The notes under the pieces were generated by a model. That model saw only the letters and a program-made list of their open reading frames with translations, had not been told where the DNA came from and made no database searches. This document shows positions 8,282 to 17,640 of a stretch of DNA of 47,834 bases, piece by piece; position 1 is the first letter of the stretch; every line of letters begins with the position of its first letter. A program made the translations under genes and the position numbers. Origin of the DNA: Clostridium sp. (lineage in GTDB: Bacteria > Bacillota > Clostridia > Oscillospirales > Ruminococcaceae); NCBI GenBank assembly GCA_023664445.1, contig JAMPFN010000013.1, positions 1-47,834 on the forward strand, in the 5' to 3' direction.

Positions 8282-8334
8282 ATTTAGCAATAAACCCTGA
8301 ATCCTTTTAAAAGATTTACGGTTTAATGCTAAAA
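8282..8334 (-). promoter_or_regulatory. Stem-loop in the pnp leader
   Basis: Imperfect arms TTTAGCATTAAACC and GGTTTATTGCTAAA form a long hairpin just upstream of pnp. A second stem, TGTCTTTATA with TATAAAGACA, is near 8366-8402. In E. coli a pnp leader hairpin is cut for autoregulation; a similar role here is only an analogy. Confidence 0.5.
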
Positions 8335-8418
8335 TTACCACTACTGTTTTTAAATTTATTTGAACCTGTCTTTATAAGATATACGTGCGGATATAAAGAC
8401 AAGTTCTTAATACTTTGA

Positions 8419-8450
8419 AAAGGCAGAAAGGATTGCTCCCGACTGCCTTT
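8419..8450 (-). terminator. Terminator-like hairpin after rpsO
   Basis: Stem AAAGGCAG with CTGCCTTT, 16-nt loop, followed by TTC on the minus strand, 10 bases after the rpsO stop. It probably gives partial termination before pnp. Confidence 0.6.
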
Positions 8451-8460
8451 CATAACTTGC

Positions 8461-8727
8461 TTATTTACGGATACCGAGCTTTTCAATGATCGCACGATAT
8501 CTGTTAATATCCTTCTTTTTAAGATAGTTAAGAAGGTTGCGTCTGTGACCTACCATCTTCAAAAGACCTCTTCTTGAGTGATGATCCTTTTTATGAACCT
8601 TGAGATGTTCGGTAAGATCATTTATTCTTTTTGTAAGGATAGCAATCTGAACCTCAGGAGAACCTGTGTCGTTTTCATGCGTTCTGTTAGCTTCAATAAC
8701 AGCAGTTTTTTCTTCTTTCAATAACAT
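8461..8727 (-). CDS. rpsO: 30S ribosomal protein S15
   Basis: An 88-residue protein, the normal S15 length. The family core [14 protein letters not shown] and [20 protein letters not shown] is intact. I place the start at 8727 (MLLKEEKT) because GAGGTGA lies seven bases upstream. S15 binds the central domain of 16S rRNA early in 30S assembly. It is followed by pnp, and its promoter is at 8828-8856. Confidence 0.97.
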   Translation of the reverse strand: MLLKEEKTAVIEANRTHENDTGSPEVQIAILTKRINDLTEHLKVHKKDHHSRRGLLKMVGHRRNLLNYLKKKDINRYRAIIEKLGIRK

Positions 8728-8827
8728 TTTTTTCACCTCTTTTAATATTTATCCTATGACATAGTAACAGGCAGGTAAATTCCCATAAAAGGGCTTGATC
8801 CTGAAACCATAAACATGGACAATAATT

Positions 8828-8856
8828 ATTATAACATATTATATATTATTTGTAAA
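8828..8856 (-). promoter_or_regulatory. Promoter of rpsO-pnp
   Basis: TTTACA at 8851-8856 and TATAAT at 8828-8833 on the minus strand, spaced 17 nt. The roughly 100-nt leader before rpsO leaves room for translational control by S15. Confidence 0.75.
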
Positions 8857-8871
8857 GAGTTTTTTATAATA

Positions 8872-9798
8872 TTATGATATAATTTTTCCTTTTGACTTTT
8901 TCTTGTCCTTTTTCTTTTTAATTGGCTTTTCAGTTCCTCCCCTATCCTCAAAAAGTACTTCCTCTTCATCGTCGGAAATTTCTTTTTTAAGCTCCGGATT
9001 TATTTCGCCTTTTTGTTCATAATACGGATTTATAACATATTTTTGAATCACCGGATAAGAGTTAAAACATATAACAAAGGCTATAAAAGACGTAGGTACG
9101 AACGGCAAAAACAATATATTGCTTTTATTCCATATAACCAAAAGAACAAAAACTCCGGCTATCAGGAAAGATATGAGAAGCGTCAGCAAATTCCTTTTCA
9201 ATGCTGCACATGCAAGCGCAAAGGAATTTTTTATAATATTTTTAAGTGAAAGATCCGTAGCAACGATCATAAGGAAAGCATAGAAATTCATCATTATAAA
9301 TATAAGACCGATGCTGACGCTTATCACAAAGAATATCATCATGCCATTTCCATAAGTCTTTGCAAGCTGCGGATATACATTCATTGCAGATGTGATAGCA
9401 ATCAAAGCTATTACGTCGATAAGACCGACTGCAAATGATTTTTTAAAATTTTCAGTAAACGCATTTTTAAAATCGGTCAGGATAAAAGAATGTCTTTCAA
9501 GAAAATAATTTCTGAGTATTTTCATCATACCGGTCGTTGCAGGACCAACAACCATCACAAAAACAGCAAGAGAAAATACTATCATAAGTATAGATACTGT
9601 TTTGTTTTCAACCCTTAAAAATGCATATCCTGCCATAAGCAGCGGTATATAAAAAATAAAATACAGTATATTTACTTGTATGAGCTTCCAGAATTTTCTG
9701 AAAAACAGCTGAAAAAATCTTGCAGCCCCCTTTTTTTGGGGGGCATTTTTTGGTATTCCAACTCCGGTGCTTTCATAATCCGAACCGAAAATTCCCAT
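8872..9798 (-). CDS. YesL/DUF624-like membrane protein
   Basis: A 308-residue protein with an N-terminal segment FFRKFWKLIQVNILYFIF and about six membrane helices, the layout of the YesL (DUF624) family often found near sugar transport genes. The C-terminal 45 residues are very acidic and then lysine-rich (EKPIKKKKDKKKSKGK), a cytoplasmic tail longer than usual. Its function is not established. The gene stands between rpsO and a SpoIIM-like gene, on the same strand, and probably has its own promoter. Confidence 0.7.
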   Translation of the reverse strand: MGIFGSDYESTGVGIPKNAPQKKGAARFFQLFFRKFWKLIQVNILYFIFYIPLLMAGYAFLRVENKTVSILMIVFSLAVFVMVVGPATTGMMKILRNYFLERHSFILTDFKNAFTENFKKSFAVGLIDVIALIAITSAMNVYPQLAKTYGNGMMIFFVISVSIGLIFIMMNFYAFLMIVATDLSLKNIIKNSFALACAALKRNLLTLLISFLIAGVFVLLVIWNKSNILFLPFVPTSFIAFVICFNSYPVIQKYVINPYYEQKGEINPELKKEISDDEEEVLFEDRGGTEKPIKKKKDKKKSKGKIIS

Positions 9799-9902
9799 TG
9801 TTCAATTACACTCCTTCATTTTATAGTGAACGTCAAAAATAATTTGTCGTTTACTATAACATTATACTAAATACTCACACAAAATCAGAAACCAAAATGA
9901 AA

Positions 9903-10508
9903 TCATATGAATATTTTTGCAAAAAAATATGTCGCCAGGCTTTCGATCAGAGAGCATATTACCGCTAAAAAAGTCAAAACCAAAAACTTCAGAAAATAAA
10001 GTTTGATTTCAATATTATTCTCACTGCTTTTTCCGCTTAGAATAAAAACCAAATTGTTTGATGATCTGATAGATTCTCTTGCGCCCAAAACCAATATGTA
10101 CATATTAAAAAATAAAACAGGAAAAACAAATATCAGAATAATTAAAAATCCCTTAGCTTCATGCTGCATATAGATAAGCGAGGCAGAAATTCCGCCTGCC
10201 ACTCCCCTTTTAAACAATGTCAATATGCATAGTGGTTGTCCCATAGCAAAAAAACCGGTCAACAATTGAAATATAACTATTGATTCAAGTGAAATAAATG
10301 ATGTATAGAATATGTTCAAAAGCGACTTTTGAATATATTCGTCGTATAAATATTGACTGAAAATCGGCTTCACAAAATAGCTTTTCAAGCTGCCTGTCAT
10401 GACAAGTATCACACCCGTAACTATTCCTAAAAGCATAAGCGACATCAAAAAGCATAAAAATAATTTTCTTTTGTTCAAAGCCGTAATATTTGAAAAAATA
10501 ATTTTCAT
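9903..10508 (-). CDS. SpoIIM-like membrane protein
   Basis: A 201-residue protein with five or so membrane helices. The central segment MGQPLCILTLFKRGVAGG aligns by eye with the MP..LFIKGVVVG segment of SpoIIM, and the overall helix layout matches. In sporulating Firmicutes SpoIIM helps peptidoglycan remodelling during engulfment. Here no other sporulation genes are visible and the gene lies beside proC, so either a sporulation role or a general membrane role is possible. The family call is by similarity of pattern only. Confidence 0.55.
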   Translation of the reverse strand: MKIIFSNITALNKRKLFLCFLMSLMLLGIVTGVILVMTGSLKSYFVKPIFSQYLYDEYIQKSLLNIFYTSFISLESIVIFQLLTGFFAMGQPLCILTLFKRGVAGGISASLIYMQHEAKGFLIILIFVFPVLFFNMYILVLGARESIRSSNNLVFILSGKSSENNIEIKLYFLKFLVLTFLAVICSLIESLATYFFAKIFI

Positions 10509-10576
10509 AAAGAACCATTCCTTTTCTTTGGCAAAGCCTTTTTTAAAAAGGATATGCAGTCTTTATGAAAATTATA

Positions 10577-11383
10577 CTACTTAGAAAGCTCATATGCGCG
10601 CTTGGTGCATGCAGTACAAGCTTCATCGACGGTCTTAACTATATCATTGGCATATAATCTGTCTAAACCTGCAAGAGTTGTACCGCCGGGTGATGAAACC
10701 ATTTTTATAAGTTCATCTATAGAGTATCCGGAATCCGTCATCATTTTTGCAGAGCCTATAAGACTTTGACAAAAGAGCAGCTTTGCAGCGTCTGTATCAA
10801 TACCGACTTTTTGAGCGTAATCTATAAAACCTTTTGCAAAAAGATAAATAAATGCGGGACTGCTGCTGTTTATGGCAATTATTTCCTTCATTTTGCTTTC
10901 GGAAATAACCTGGATTTTACCGCAGTATTCAAACACACTGCAAATAAATTTGAAATGCTTTTGGGGAATGGAATCGTTAGCGGCAATAGCGGTTGCGCCC
11001 TCTCCCAGAAGAAGCGGCGTATTGGGCATAACAAGTATTACCCCGATTTTTTCATTATCGAGTGATTTTTTTATAAAATCAGCAGAGATACCGGCAGCGA
11101 TCGAAACAAATATCTGATCATCTCTTACATGATCGCTTATTGAATGAAGCGCCTCCTCAAGTACCTGCGGCTTAACAGCAAGAAAAACTATATCGCATTC
11201 CTTTGAAACTTCTGCCGCATCTTTACATTTAATAACATCACTATCGCTCAACGCGTCAAGCTTTGCGGGATCTATATCGCTTACATAAATCTCAACTTCC
11301 CACCGCAGTTCGCTTAATGCAATGCCTTTTATTATGGTGCCTCCCATATTTCCGGCGCCGATAAATCCTATTTTTCTTATCAT
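10577..11383 (-). CDS. proC: Pyrroline-5-carboxylate reductase
   Basis: A 268-residue protein of normal ProC length. The N-terminal Rossmann motif GFIGAGNMGG binds NAD(P)H. The C-terminal dimerisation domain has SSPAFIYLFAKGFIDYA and the signature SPGGTTLAGLDRL. It catalyses the last step of proline synthesis. The ATG at 11383 has TGGAG seven bases upstream. It is 12 bases downstream of the folate ECF gene, so it is probably in one transcript under the THF riboswitch, an unusual partner for proC. Confidence 0.95.
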   Translation of the reverse strand: MIRKIGFIGAGNMGGTIIKGIALSELRWEVEIYVSDIDPAKLDALSDSDVIKCKDAAEVSKECDIVFLAVKPQVLEEALHSISDHVRDDQIFVSIAAGISADFIKKSLDNEKIGVILVMPNTPLLLGEGATAIAANDSIPQKHFKFICSVFEYCGKIQVISESKMKEIIAINSSSPAFIYLFAKGFIDYAQKVGIDTDAAKLLFCQSLIGSAKMMTDSGYSIDELIKMVSSPGGTTLAGLDRLYANDIVKTVDEACTACTKRAYELSK

Positions 11384-11395
11384 TATATTCTCCAT

Positions 11396-11980
11396 TCAAG
11401 ATAATCTCTTAAGATCTTTTCCAAATATTCTATTATATATAACATGTATTGCAGGAAGAATCAATGACATCAAAATAACATCCACAGGAAGCTGCGCGGC
11501 ATTTTTAATAAGCCTTAAAAGCATACCGCCCCAAAAAGCCACACCGTAAATCTGATACAAAAAGAACGAATTCATGATCAGATTGCATATAACAGCAACC
11601 AGAAAACTTGCTATCAAGCATCTTACGGAGAAAAATTTATTAACTTCAGCTCTGTACAAAAATATCCCGTAAATCAGACCGGCAGTTATTTTAACAAGAG
11701 TAAATCCGGGATGATACGGATCGCCTGTCTTATTAGCAAGCATAAAACCAAGAATATCTGTTATTGCTCCTGCCATTGCTCCGGGTATCGGACCAAACAG
11801 CATACCGATCGATGCAAGAGCCAAAAAGCTGAATGATATTTTAAGATATGATCCTACAGGAATCATTATGAGCATACTCATAAGAACATGCACAGCAATC
11901 AGCATACCTGTAACAACAATACATTTAATTTCTCTTAATTCCTTAGCGGAATCAGAAAAAAGTGAAATAAACCTTTTCAT
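11396..11980 (-). CDS. folT: Folate ECF transporter S component (FolT-like)
   Basis: A 194-residue membrane protein with six predicted helices, typical of ECF-transporter substrate-binding subunits. The segment LFGPIPGAMAGAITDILGFM is characteristic of the group. It would pair with a shared energising module (EcfA, EcfA', EcfT) encoded elsewhere. The folate assignment rests on the THF riboswitch in its leader, which typically controls folT genes. The ATG follows AGGAGG by seven bases. Confidence 0.85.
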   Translation of the reverse strand: MKRFISLFSDSAKELREIKCIVVTGMLIAVHVLMSMLIMIPVGSYLKISFSFLALASIGMLFGPIPGAMAGAITDILGFMLANKTGDPYHPGFTLVKITAGLIYGIFLYRAEVNKFFSVRCLIASFLVAVICNLIMNSFFLYQIYGVAFWGGMLLRLIKNAAQLPVDVILMSLILPAIHVIYNRIFGKDLKRLS

Positions 11981-12045
11981 AATTGACCTCCTAAACGTGC
12001 TGATTTACACAAAGAAGCCATTTATGAAAAGGCGCTTTATGCATT

Positions 12046-12148
12046 CAGCGGGATGCGAAAACTGTACCGCAAGCCATTACGCCCTTCGTTCTGACAGCAA
12101 CTCCCCGTCTGCCAAACACTTTACGCACAATTTTCTACTCTGATGCTT
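12046..12148 (-). promoter_or_regulatory. THF (tetrahydrofolate) riboswitch
   Basis: The minus-strand leader has the landmarks of the folT THF class in order: AGAGTAG at 12135-12141, GCGTAAAGTG, then ACGAAGG, GCGGTAC and GCATCCCGCTG ending at 12046. The aptamer ends about 65 nt before the folT start, so folate could control terminator formation or ribosome access. I recognise it by consensus sequence and have not folded it. Confidence 0.85.
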
Positions 12149-12160
12149 TGATTTTTACTA

Positions 12161-13123
12161 TTAGAATGAAATCTCACCGGCAATTTTATAAAGCTCATCT
12201 TCAAACGGCTTTTTCATAGAAAGCGCTTCCTGAATATCGAAATCGACTATCTTGTTGTTCTGCATACCGACAACCTTGTTTCCGATTCCCTGCGAAAGAA
12301 GATCGACTGCATAATATCCCATTTGACTTGCCACAACTCTATCTCTTACCGTAGGCGAGCCGCCTCTCTGAACATGCCCCAAAATAGTTGTACGCGCTTC
12401 GATCCCTGTTTTTTCCTGAAGCGTTCTGGCAATTTCGTCGGCATGTCCCACGCCCTCTGAAACAACAATAATGAAATGCTGTTTTCCGGTTTTTCTGGAT
12501 TCAAGCATTTTCTTTGCGATATCATTGAGATCATACGGAACTTCACTTGTAATAACGTATGTCGCTCCGCAGGCAACTCCTGCGTTTACCGCAATATATC
12601 CTGCGCCTCTTCCCATTACTTCAACCACGCTGCATCTGTCGTGCGACTGCGTTGTATCTCTGAGCTTATCGACCATTTCCACAGCCGTATTCATAGCGGT
12701 ATCATATCCTATGGTATACTCTGTACATGAAATATCATTATCTATAGTTCCGGGAAGTCCGACACAGAGTATTCCTTTTGCCGACAAATCGGCAGCTCCT
12801 CTGAAAGAACCGTCACCGCCAATTACAACAATACCCTCAAGCCCAAGTTCCTCACACTTCTGCTTAGCTTTTTCAATGCCTTCTTCCGTTCTGAATTCAG
12901 GGCATCTTGCCGTATAGAGCATTGTTCCGCCCCTTTGAATTATATCGGAAACGCTTCTTTCATTCATTTCTATAACATCGCCGTTTATAAGTCCGTTATA
13001 ACCTCTGCGGATACCGTAAACCTGCATACCTTTTCTTATAGCCGATCTTGTTACTGCGCGAACGGCTGCATTCATTCCGGGTGCGTCGCCTCCGCTTGTT
13101 AATACACCAATCTTTTTAAGCAT
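12161..13123 (-). CDS. pfkA: 6-phosphofructokinase
   Basis: A 320-residue protein, the usual bacterial PfkA length. The motifs are GVLTSGGDAPGMNA (ATP site), GGDGSFRGA, the fructose-6-phosphate site PGTIDNDI with catalytic Asp, and EVMGRGAGYIA. It is the committed step of glycolysis. The ATG at 13123 has GGAG eight bases upstream. It lies downstream of dnaE, a common clostridial order, and stands just before the riboswitch that opens the folT operon. Confidence 0.97.
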   Translation of the reverse strand: MLKKIGVLTSGGDAPGMNAAVRAVTRSAIRKGMQVYGIRRGYNGLINGDVIEMNERSVSDIIQRGGTMLYTARCPEFRTEEGIEKAKQKCEELGLEGIVVIGGDGSFRGAADLSAKGILCVGLPGTIDNDISCTEYTIGYDTAMNTAVEMVDKLRDTTQSHDRCSVVEVMGRGAGYIAVNAGVACGATYVITSEVPYDLNDIAKKMLESRKTGKQHFIIVVSEGVGHADEIARTLQEKTGIEARTTILGHVQRGGSPTVRDRVVASQMGYYAVDLLSQGIGNKVVGMQNNKIVDFDIQEALSMKKPFEDELYKIAGEISF

Positions 13124-13271
13124 TATTATACTCCAATCCACCTTTCGGCATTATTCACTATATATTATTTTACTAACATTTAAAATATTTGTCAAGCCAT
13201 TTCAGGCAAATTTTAAAAAAATTATTCAAAAAAGTGTAATTTATAGTCAGTCTGCTTGAAAACGGAGTCAA

Positions 13272-16200
13272 CTAATCTATAAGTCCAATATTATGAAATT
13301 CAACATTTTGGCTTATTTGCTCAATAAATCCGCTGCATATGTCAACTCCATTTATTGATTTAGGCTTTACATATTTCTTTATATCAGTCAAATAAAAACA
13401 AAGCTGAGTATTCCCCGGAAAATTCAATGAACCTTCAATAATTTTATTTGCTGCTTTTTTTTGCGTACTTTTTATTTTTATGCAAAGACGCTTCTTTGAA
13501 AAAATATCTTTATATTCTTCCTCCGAATATAAATTATCGCAGATTATCGATATACCATAGTCATCTTTTAATGATTTTTTACCGCATATATATATTATTT
13601 TTCCATATTCAAGCTTTGATCCATACATAGCGTAAATTTCGGGAAAAATTGTACATGATACAGATCCCGTCATATCCTGAACGTCCGCAAATGCCATTTT
13701 TTTACCTGTAGACGTATAATGTATGGTTATATCGTCTATAACTCCTAAAAATCTTACTTCATTGTTTTTCAGTCCGTCTTTTTTCAAATCCGATATAAAA
13801 GGCATTTTCATAAGTTTTATGTTAAGCCTGTAATTCTCAAGAGGGTGACCGGATATATACATACCTGTCGATAGTTTTTCCAATTCCAGAAGTTCGTTAT
13901 ATCTATACTCTTGCCGCTTGATTTTTTTTGGTTTTGATATCTGCGGCGCAGTTTCACTTTGAAAAAAATTCATCTGACCTTCTATATTGCGCTTAGCAAG
14001 ATCGGAATAGCTGTCCATAAGATATTCATATTCGGAGATCATTTCACGCCTTGTTTCACCAAGACCGTCAAAGCTTCCGGATTTAATAAGATTTTCAACC
14101 ATGATCCTGCCTATGTTTAAAGAAGCCGTTCTTTCACAGAAATTTTCAAGTGAAATATATTTTCCCGATTTTATTCGCTCGTCAATAATCGTATTAATTA
14201 CTCCTTTGCCGATATTTTTTATCGCAAGCAAACCGTATCTTATACCGTCATTTTCAGCGGTAAATTCGCAAAAGCTTGCGTTTATATCGGGACGCAGTAT
14301 TTTTATATTGTTCTTACGGCATTCTTCCGCATATTCTGAAAGCTTATCGCTGTTTCCGAGAACGCTTGACATAAGCGCCGCCATATATTCCTTTAAATAA
14401 TGACATTTAAGATAGGCAGTCTGATAAGCAAGATACGCATACGCCGCCGCATGGGACTTATTAAAAGCATAGGAAGCAAATCCGCTCATCTCGTCAAAGA
14501 TCTCATTAGCTGTCTTTTCATCTATTCCGTTTGCCAATGCTCCTGCGCATCCGGAATCACTATCGCCGTATATAAATACCTTCCTTTCATTTTCCATAAC
14601 ATCATGCTTTTTCTTCGCCATTGCGCGTCTTACAAGATCGGCGCGTCCGTAAGAATATCCGGCAGCAATACGGCATATTTCCATAACCTGCTCCTGGTAT
14701 ACCATGCAGCCGTAAGTCACATTTAAAATTTTTTCAAGAACAGGGTGTTTATATACAATATTTTCAGGATTGTGCTTATTGTTTATATATTTGGGTATGG
14801 ATTCCGACGGACCCGGACGATATAAAGAAATAACCGCTATCAGATCTTCAAGATTTTCGGGTTTCAGCTGTGACAGAACACGTTTCATGCCCTCGCTTTC
14901 AAACTGAAATACGCCGGAGGTTTTGCCAAACGACATCATTTCAAATGTTTCATTATCATCAACAGAAATTTTATTTATATCAAAATTCTGATCATAACGA
15001 TTTATCTGTTCAACGCAATGTTTGATAACGGTAAGATTTCTAAGACCAAGAAAGTCCATTTTGAGCAGACCTATACTTTCAAGAGCGGACATTGTATATT
15101 GGGTTACAGTAGCATCTCCGCTTTTTTTAATAGGTATAAGATCCGTCAATGGGACTGCGGATATAACAACTCCTGCGGCATGAATAGAATCATTCCTCGG
15201 CATGCCTTCTATTTTCATTGATTCGTCAAGAAGCCTGTGAGCAGACGGGTTCGTATCGTAAAGATGCTTTAGGTCGTCATTTTTATCAAGAGCCTTTTTT
15301 ATAGTTATATCAAGTTCCTTAGGGATAAGTGATGAAACGTCATTTCTGAATTTAACAGACATTCCCAAAGTACGTCCCGTGTCCTTTACTGCGGCTCTTG
15401 CTTTTAAAGTATCAAATGCTATTATTTGTGAAACCTTATCCTCACCATATTTTTTCACAACATAATCAATGACCTGCTGTCTGCCTTCAATGCAAAAATC
15501 AATATCAAAATCAGGCATACTGACTCTTTCGGGATTTAAAAATCTTTCAAAAAGCAGATTATATTTTATAGGATCAATAGCGGTTATGCCAATGCAATAG
15601 GCGCAAAGACTTCCGGCGCCCGAACCTCTCCCGGGACCTACAGGAATATTATGTTCCTTTGCATACCGTACAAAATCCCACACTATCAAAAAATAATCGG
15701 TATATCCCATTTCGATTATTATTTTTAATTCATATTCAAAACGCTCGGCGATCTCTTTGGTAATATTATTATATTTTTCTTTTAAGCCGACCGTACAGAT
15801 CTGTCGGAAATATTCAGTATTATTTTCGACTCCCGAAACAACAAATTCAGGAAGACACAAATTGCCGAATTCAAATTCAAAATTGCACATTTCAGCAATT
15901 CTTACTGTACTTTCAACAGCATTCGCTCTGTCTTTAAAAAGCGTATACATTTCTTCGGCAGATTTAATATAAAATTCATTTGTGGGAAATTTCATGCTGT
16001 TAGGCTCAAAAATAGTCTTTTTAAGCTGAATACACATAAGAATATTTTGTGTTTCCGCATCGGATTTTTCAATATAGTGAGCGTCGTTTGTTGCGGCAAG
16101 CGGTATGCCTGTTTCATCGGAAAGTCTGTACAGATCGGACAGAATATCTGTCTGATCCTTAATGCCATGGTTTTGTATTTCAATATAATAATTATCCCTG

Positions 16201-16712
16201 CCGAATATTTTACTGTATTTCAAGACCGTTTTTTTGGCGGACCCATAGTCGTTATTATGCAGCTTTCTTGAAACCTCGCCTGCAATACAGCCGGAAAGAC
16301 AGATCAATCCTTCGGAATACTTTTCAAGAAGTTCAAAATCGACTCTCGGCTTACTGTAAAACCCCTCTGTAAATCCTAAAGATACGAGTTTTATAAGGTT
16401 TTGATATCCTTGTTTATTTTTACATAAAAGTACCAGATGATACGGATGCGCGTCAAACTTAGCGTCACGGTCAAAGCGAGTCCTTGGAGCAACATAAACC
16501 TCGCAGCCTATGATCGGCTTTATTCCATTTGCCTTTGCTTCACGGTAAAAGTCAACAGCTCCATACATAACTCCATGATCTGTTAAAGCAACGGCAGTCT
16601 GTCCCAGATCTTTTACCCTTTGAATGAGTTCTTTAATACGGCATGCTCCGTCAAGCAGACTATATTCACTATGAACATGAAGATGTACAAAGCCGTTATT
16701 CAATATATTCAC
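13272..16712 (-). CDS. dnaE: DNA polymerase III alpha subunit (DnaE)
   Basis: A 1146-residue replicative polymerase. The order is an N-terminal PHP domain (HLHVHSEYSLLDG, residues 9-21), palm and fingers with the catalytic acidic motif PDFDIDFC near 400, GPGRGSGAGSL near 360, a helix-hairpin-helix region near 820, and a C-terminal OB fold. There is no proofreading exonuclease insertion, as in DnaE rather than PolC. The start is GTG at 16712, overlapping the whiA end by 17 bases; a TTG nine bases later is possible. Confidence 0.96.
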   Translation of the reverse strand: MNILNNGFVHLHVHSEYSLLDGACRIKELIQRVKDLGQTAVALTDHGVMYGAVDFYREAKANGIKPIIGCEVYVAPRTRFDRDAKFDAHPYHLVLLCKNKQGYQNLIKLVSLGFTEGFYSKPRVDFELLEKYSEGLICLSGCIAGEVSRKLHNNDYGSAKKTVLKYSKIFGRDNYYIEIQNHGIKDQTDILSDLYRLSDETGIPLAATNDAHYIEKSDAETQNILMCIQLKKTIFEPNSMKFPTNEFYIKSAEEMYTLFKDRANAVESTVRIAEMCNFEFEFGNLCLPEFVVSGVENNTEYFRQICTVGLKEKYNNITKEIAERFEYELKIIIEMGYTDYFLIVWDFVRYAKEHNIPVGPGRGSGAGSLCAYCIGITAIDPIKYNLLFERFLNPERVSMPDFDIDFCIEGRQQVIDYVVKKYGEDKVSQIIAFDTLKARAAVKDTGRTLGMSVKFRNDVSSLIPKELDITIKKALDKNDDLKHLYDTNPSAHRLLDESMKIEGMPRNDSIHAAGVVISAVPLTDLIPIKKSGDATVTQYTMSALESIGLLKMDFLGLRNLTVIKHCVEQINRYDQNFDINKISVDDNETFEMMSFGKTSGVFQFESEGMKRVLSQLKPENLEDLIAVISLYRPGPSESIPKYINNKHNPENIVYKHPVLEKILNVTYGCMVYQEQVMEICRIAAGYSYGRADLVRRAMAKKKHDVMENERKVFIYGDSDSGCAGALANGIDEKTANEIFDEMSGFASYAFNKSHAAAYAYLAYQTAYLKCHYLKEYMAALMSSVLGNSDKLSEYAEECRKNNIKILRPDINASFCEFTAENDGIRYGLLAIKNIGKGVINTIIDERIKSGKYISLENFCERTASLNIGRIMVENLIKSGSFDGLGETRREMISEYEYLMDSYSDLAKRNIEGQMNFFQSETAPQISKPKKIKRQEYRYNELLELEKLSTGMYISGHPLENYRLNIKLMKMPFISDLKKDGLKNNEVRFLGVIDDITIHYTSTGKKMAFADVQDMTGSVSCTIFPEIYAMYGSKLEYGKIIYICGKKSLKDDYGISIICDNLYSEEEYKDIFSKKRLCIKIKSTQKKAANKIIEGSLNFPGNTQLCFYLTDIKKYVKPKSINGVDICSGFIEQISQNVEFHNIGLID

Positions 16713-17622
16713 CGTCTTTTCTTTTCAATTCTTCAGCAATCGAGGCAATCTTCTGAAAACGACGTGTCACACCGGAACGTCCTATAGGTTTTGAAAGGCT
16801 CTCCCCTATCTCCTGCAAATTATACTCCGGATTCATAATACGAAGCTCCGCTGTTTCCTTTAGTTCATTTGAGAGTTTATCAAATTCACCCGCATTCTGA
16901 ATTATTTTAATATCGTTTATTTGCTTGGAAGCGGTGTTTATTAATTTATTTATATTTGCATTATCGCAGTTTGCGATCCTGTTTACTTTATTTCTTACAT
17001 CCTTGTATATTTTGATATTCATAAGATCGAGCGTACATTGCCTTGCTCCGATAAATGTAAGTATATCCTCAATATTTTCGCTGTCCTTAACATATAATAT
17101 CAGATTATTTTTGCGTTCGGTTTTCCTCGGAAATACGTCAAGCCCTTTCAGGATTTTTTCAAGATCGGAATACAACTGCTCTGCCGGTGTAATAAATTCG
17201 AGATGATATTCCTTATTGGGATCGGTCACGCTTCCGCAAACGCAAAAAATCCCTGCAAGAAACGCGCTTAAACTGTTGTTTACAACATTTTTCAGATCTA
17301 TCTCACGCAAATTCAGATCGATACCGTATGTGTCATATATTTTTTTTACTGACAATTCATCGGTAATATTGATATAATACACCATATTTCCGTTTTTTTT
17401 CTTGGTCGATTCAATTTTATAAGAAATGCTGCTTCCGAAAATATTTTTTAACAGCTCGCACGCAAGATCAAAAAAACAATCGGATTCAGTATGAATAGAA
17501 ATACCATTTTCAGTCAAGTGCCGGCTATAAAGAATGATCCCGTAAAGACAGGCGTACTTTTTATCATTATCGGTAATTGAACGGCAAATTTCCGCTTTAA
17601 CATCGTTTGAAAATGATGCCAC
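16696..17622 (-). CDS. whiA: WhiA-like DNA-binding regulator
   Basis: A 308-residue protein of typical WhiA length. The N-terminal part is a degenerate LAGLIDADG homing-endonuclease fold (about 1-200, with LAGIFCVCGSVTDP). The C-terminal helix-turn-helix ends with the conserved GESLSKPIGRSGVTRRFQKI. It is known to affect cell division and development in Gram-positives. It overlaps dnaE and follows rapZ, part of the well-conserved rapZ-whiA pairing. Confidence 0.96.
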   Translation of the reverse strand: MASFSNDVKAEICRSITDNDKKYACLYGIILYSRHLTENGISIHTESDCFFDLACELLKNIFGSSISYKIESTKKKNGNMVYYINITDELSVKKIYDTYGIDLNLREIDLKNVVNNSLSAFLAGIFCVCGSVTDPNKEYHLEFITPAEQLYSDLEKILKGLDVFPRKTERKNNLILYVKDSENIEDILTFIGARQCTLDLMNIKIYKDVRNKVNRIANCDNANINKLINTASKQINDIKIIQNAGEFDKLSNELKETAELRIMNPEYNLQEIGESLSKPIGRSGVTRRFQKIASIAEELKRKDGEYIE

Positions 17623-17640
17623 TCAAACACACCTCACCAT

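Noticed and set aside
12471..12917. 148-codon plus-strand ORF opposite pfkA
   Set aside because: Antisense shadow of pfkA; low-complexity Ser/Thr/Pro pattern.
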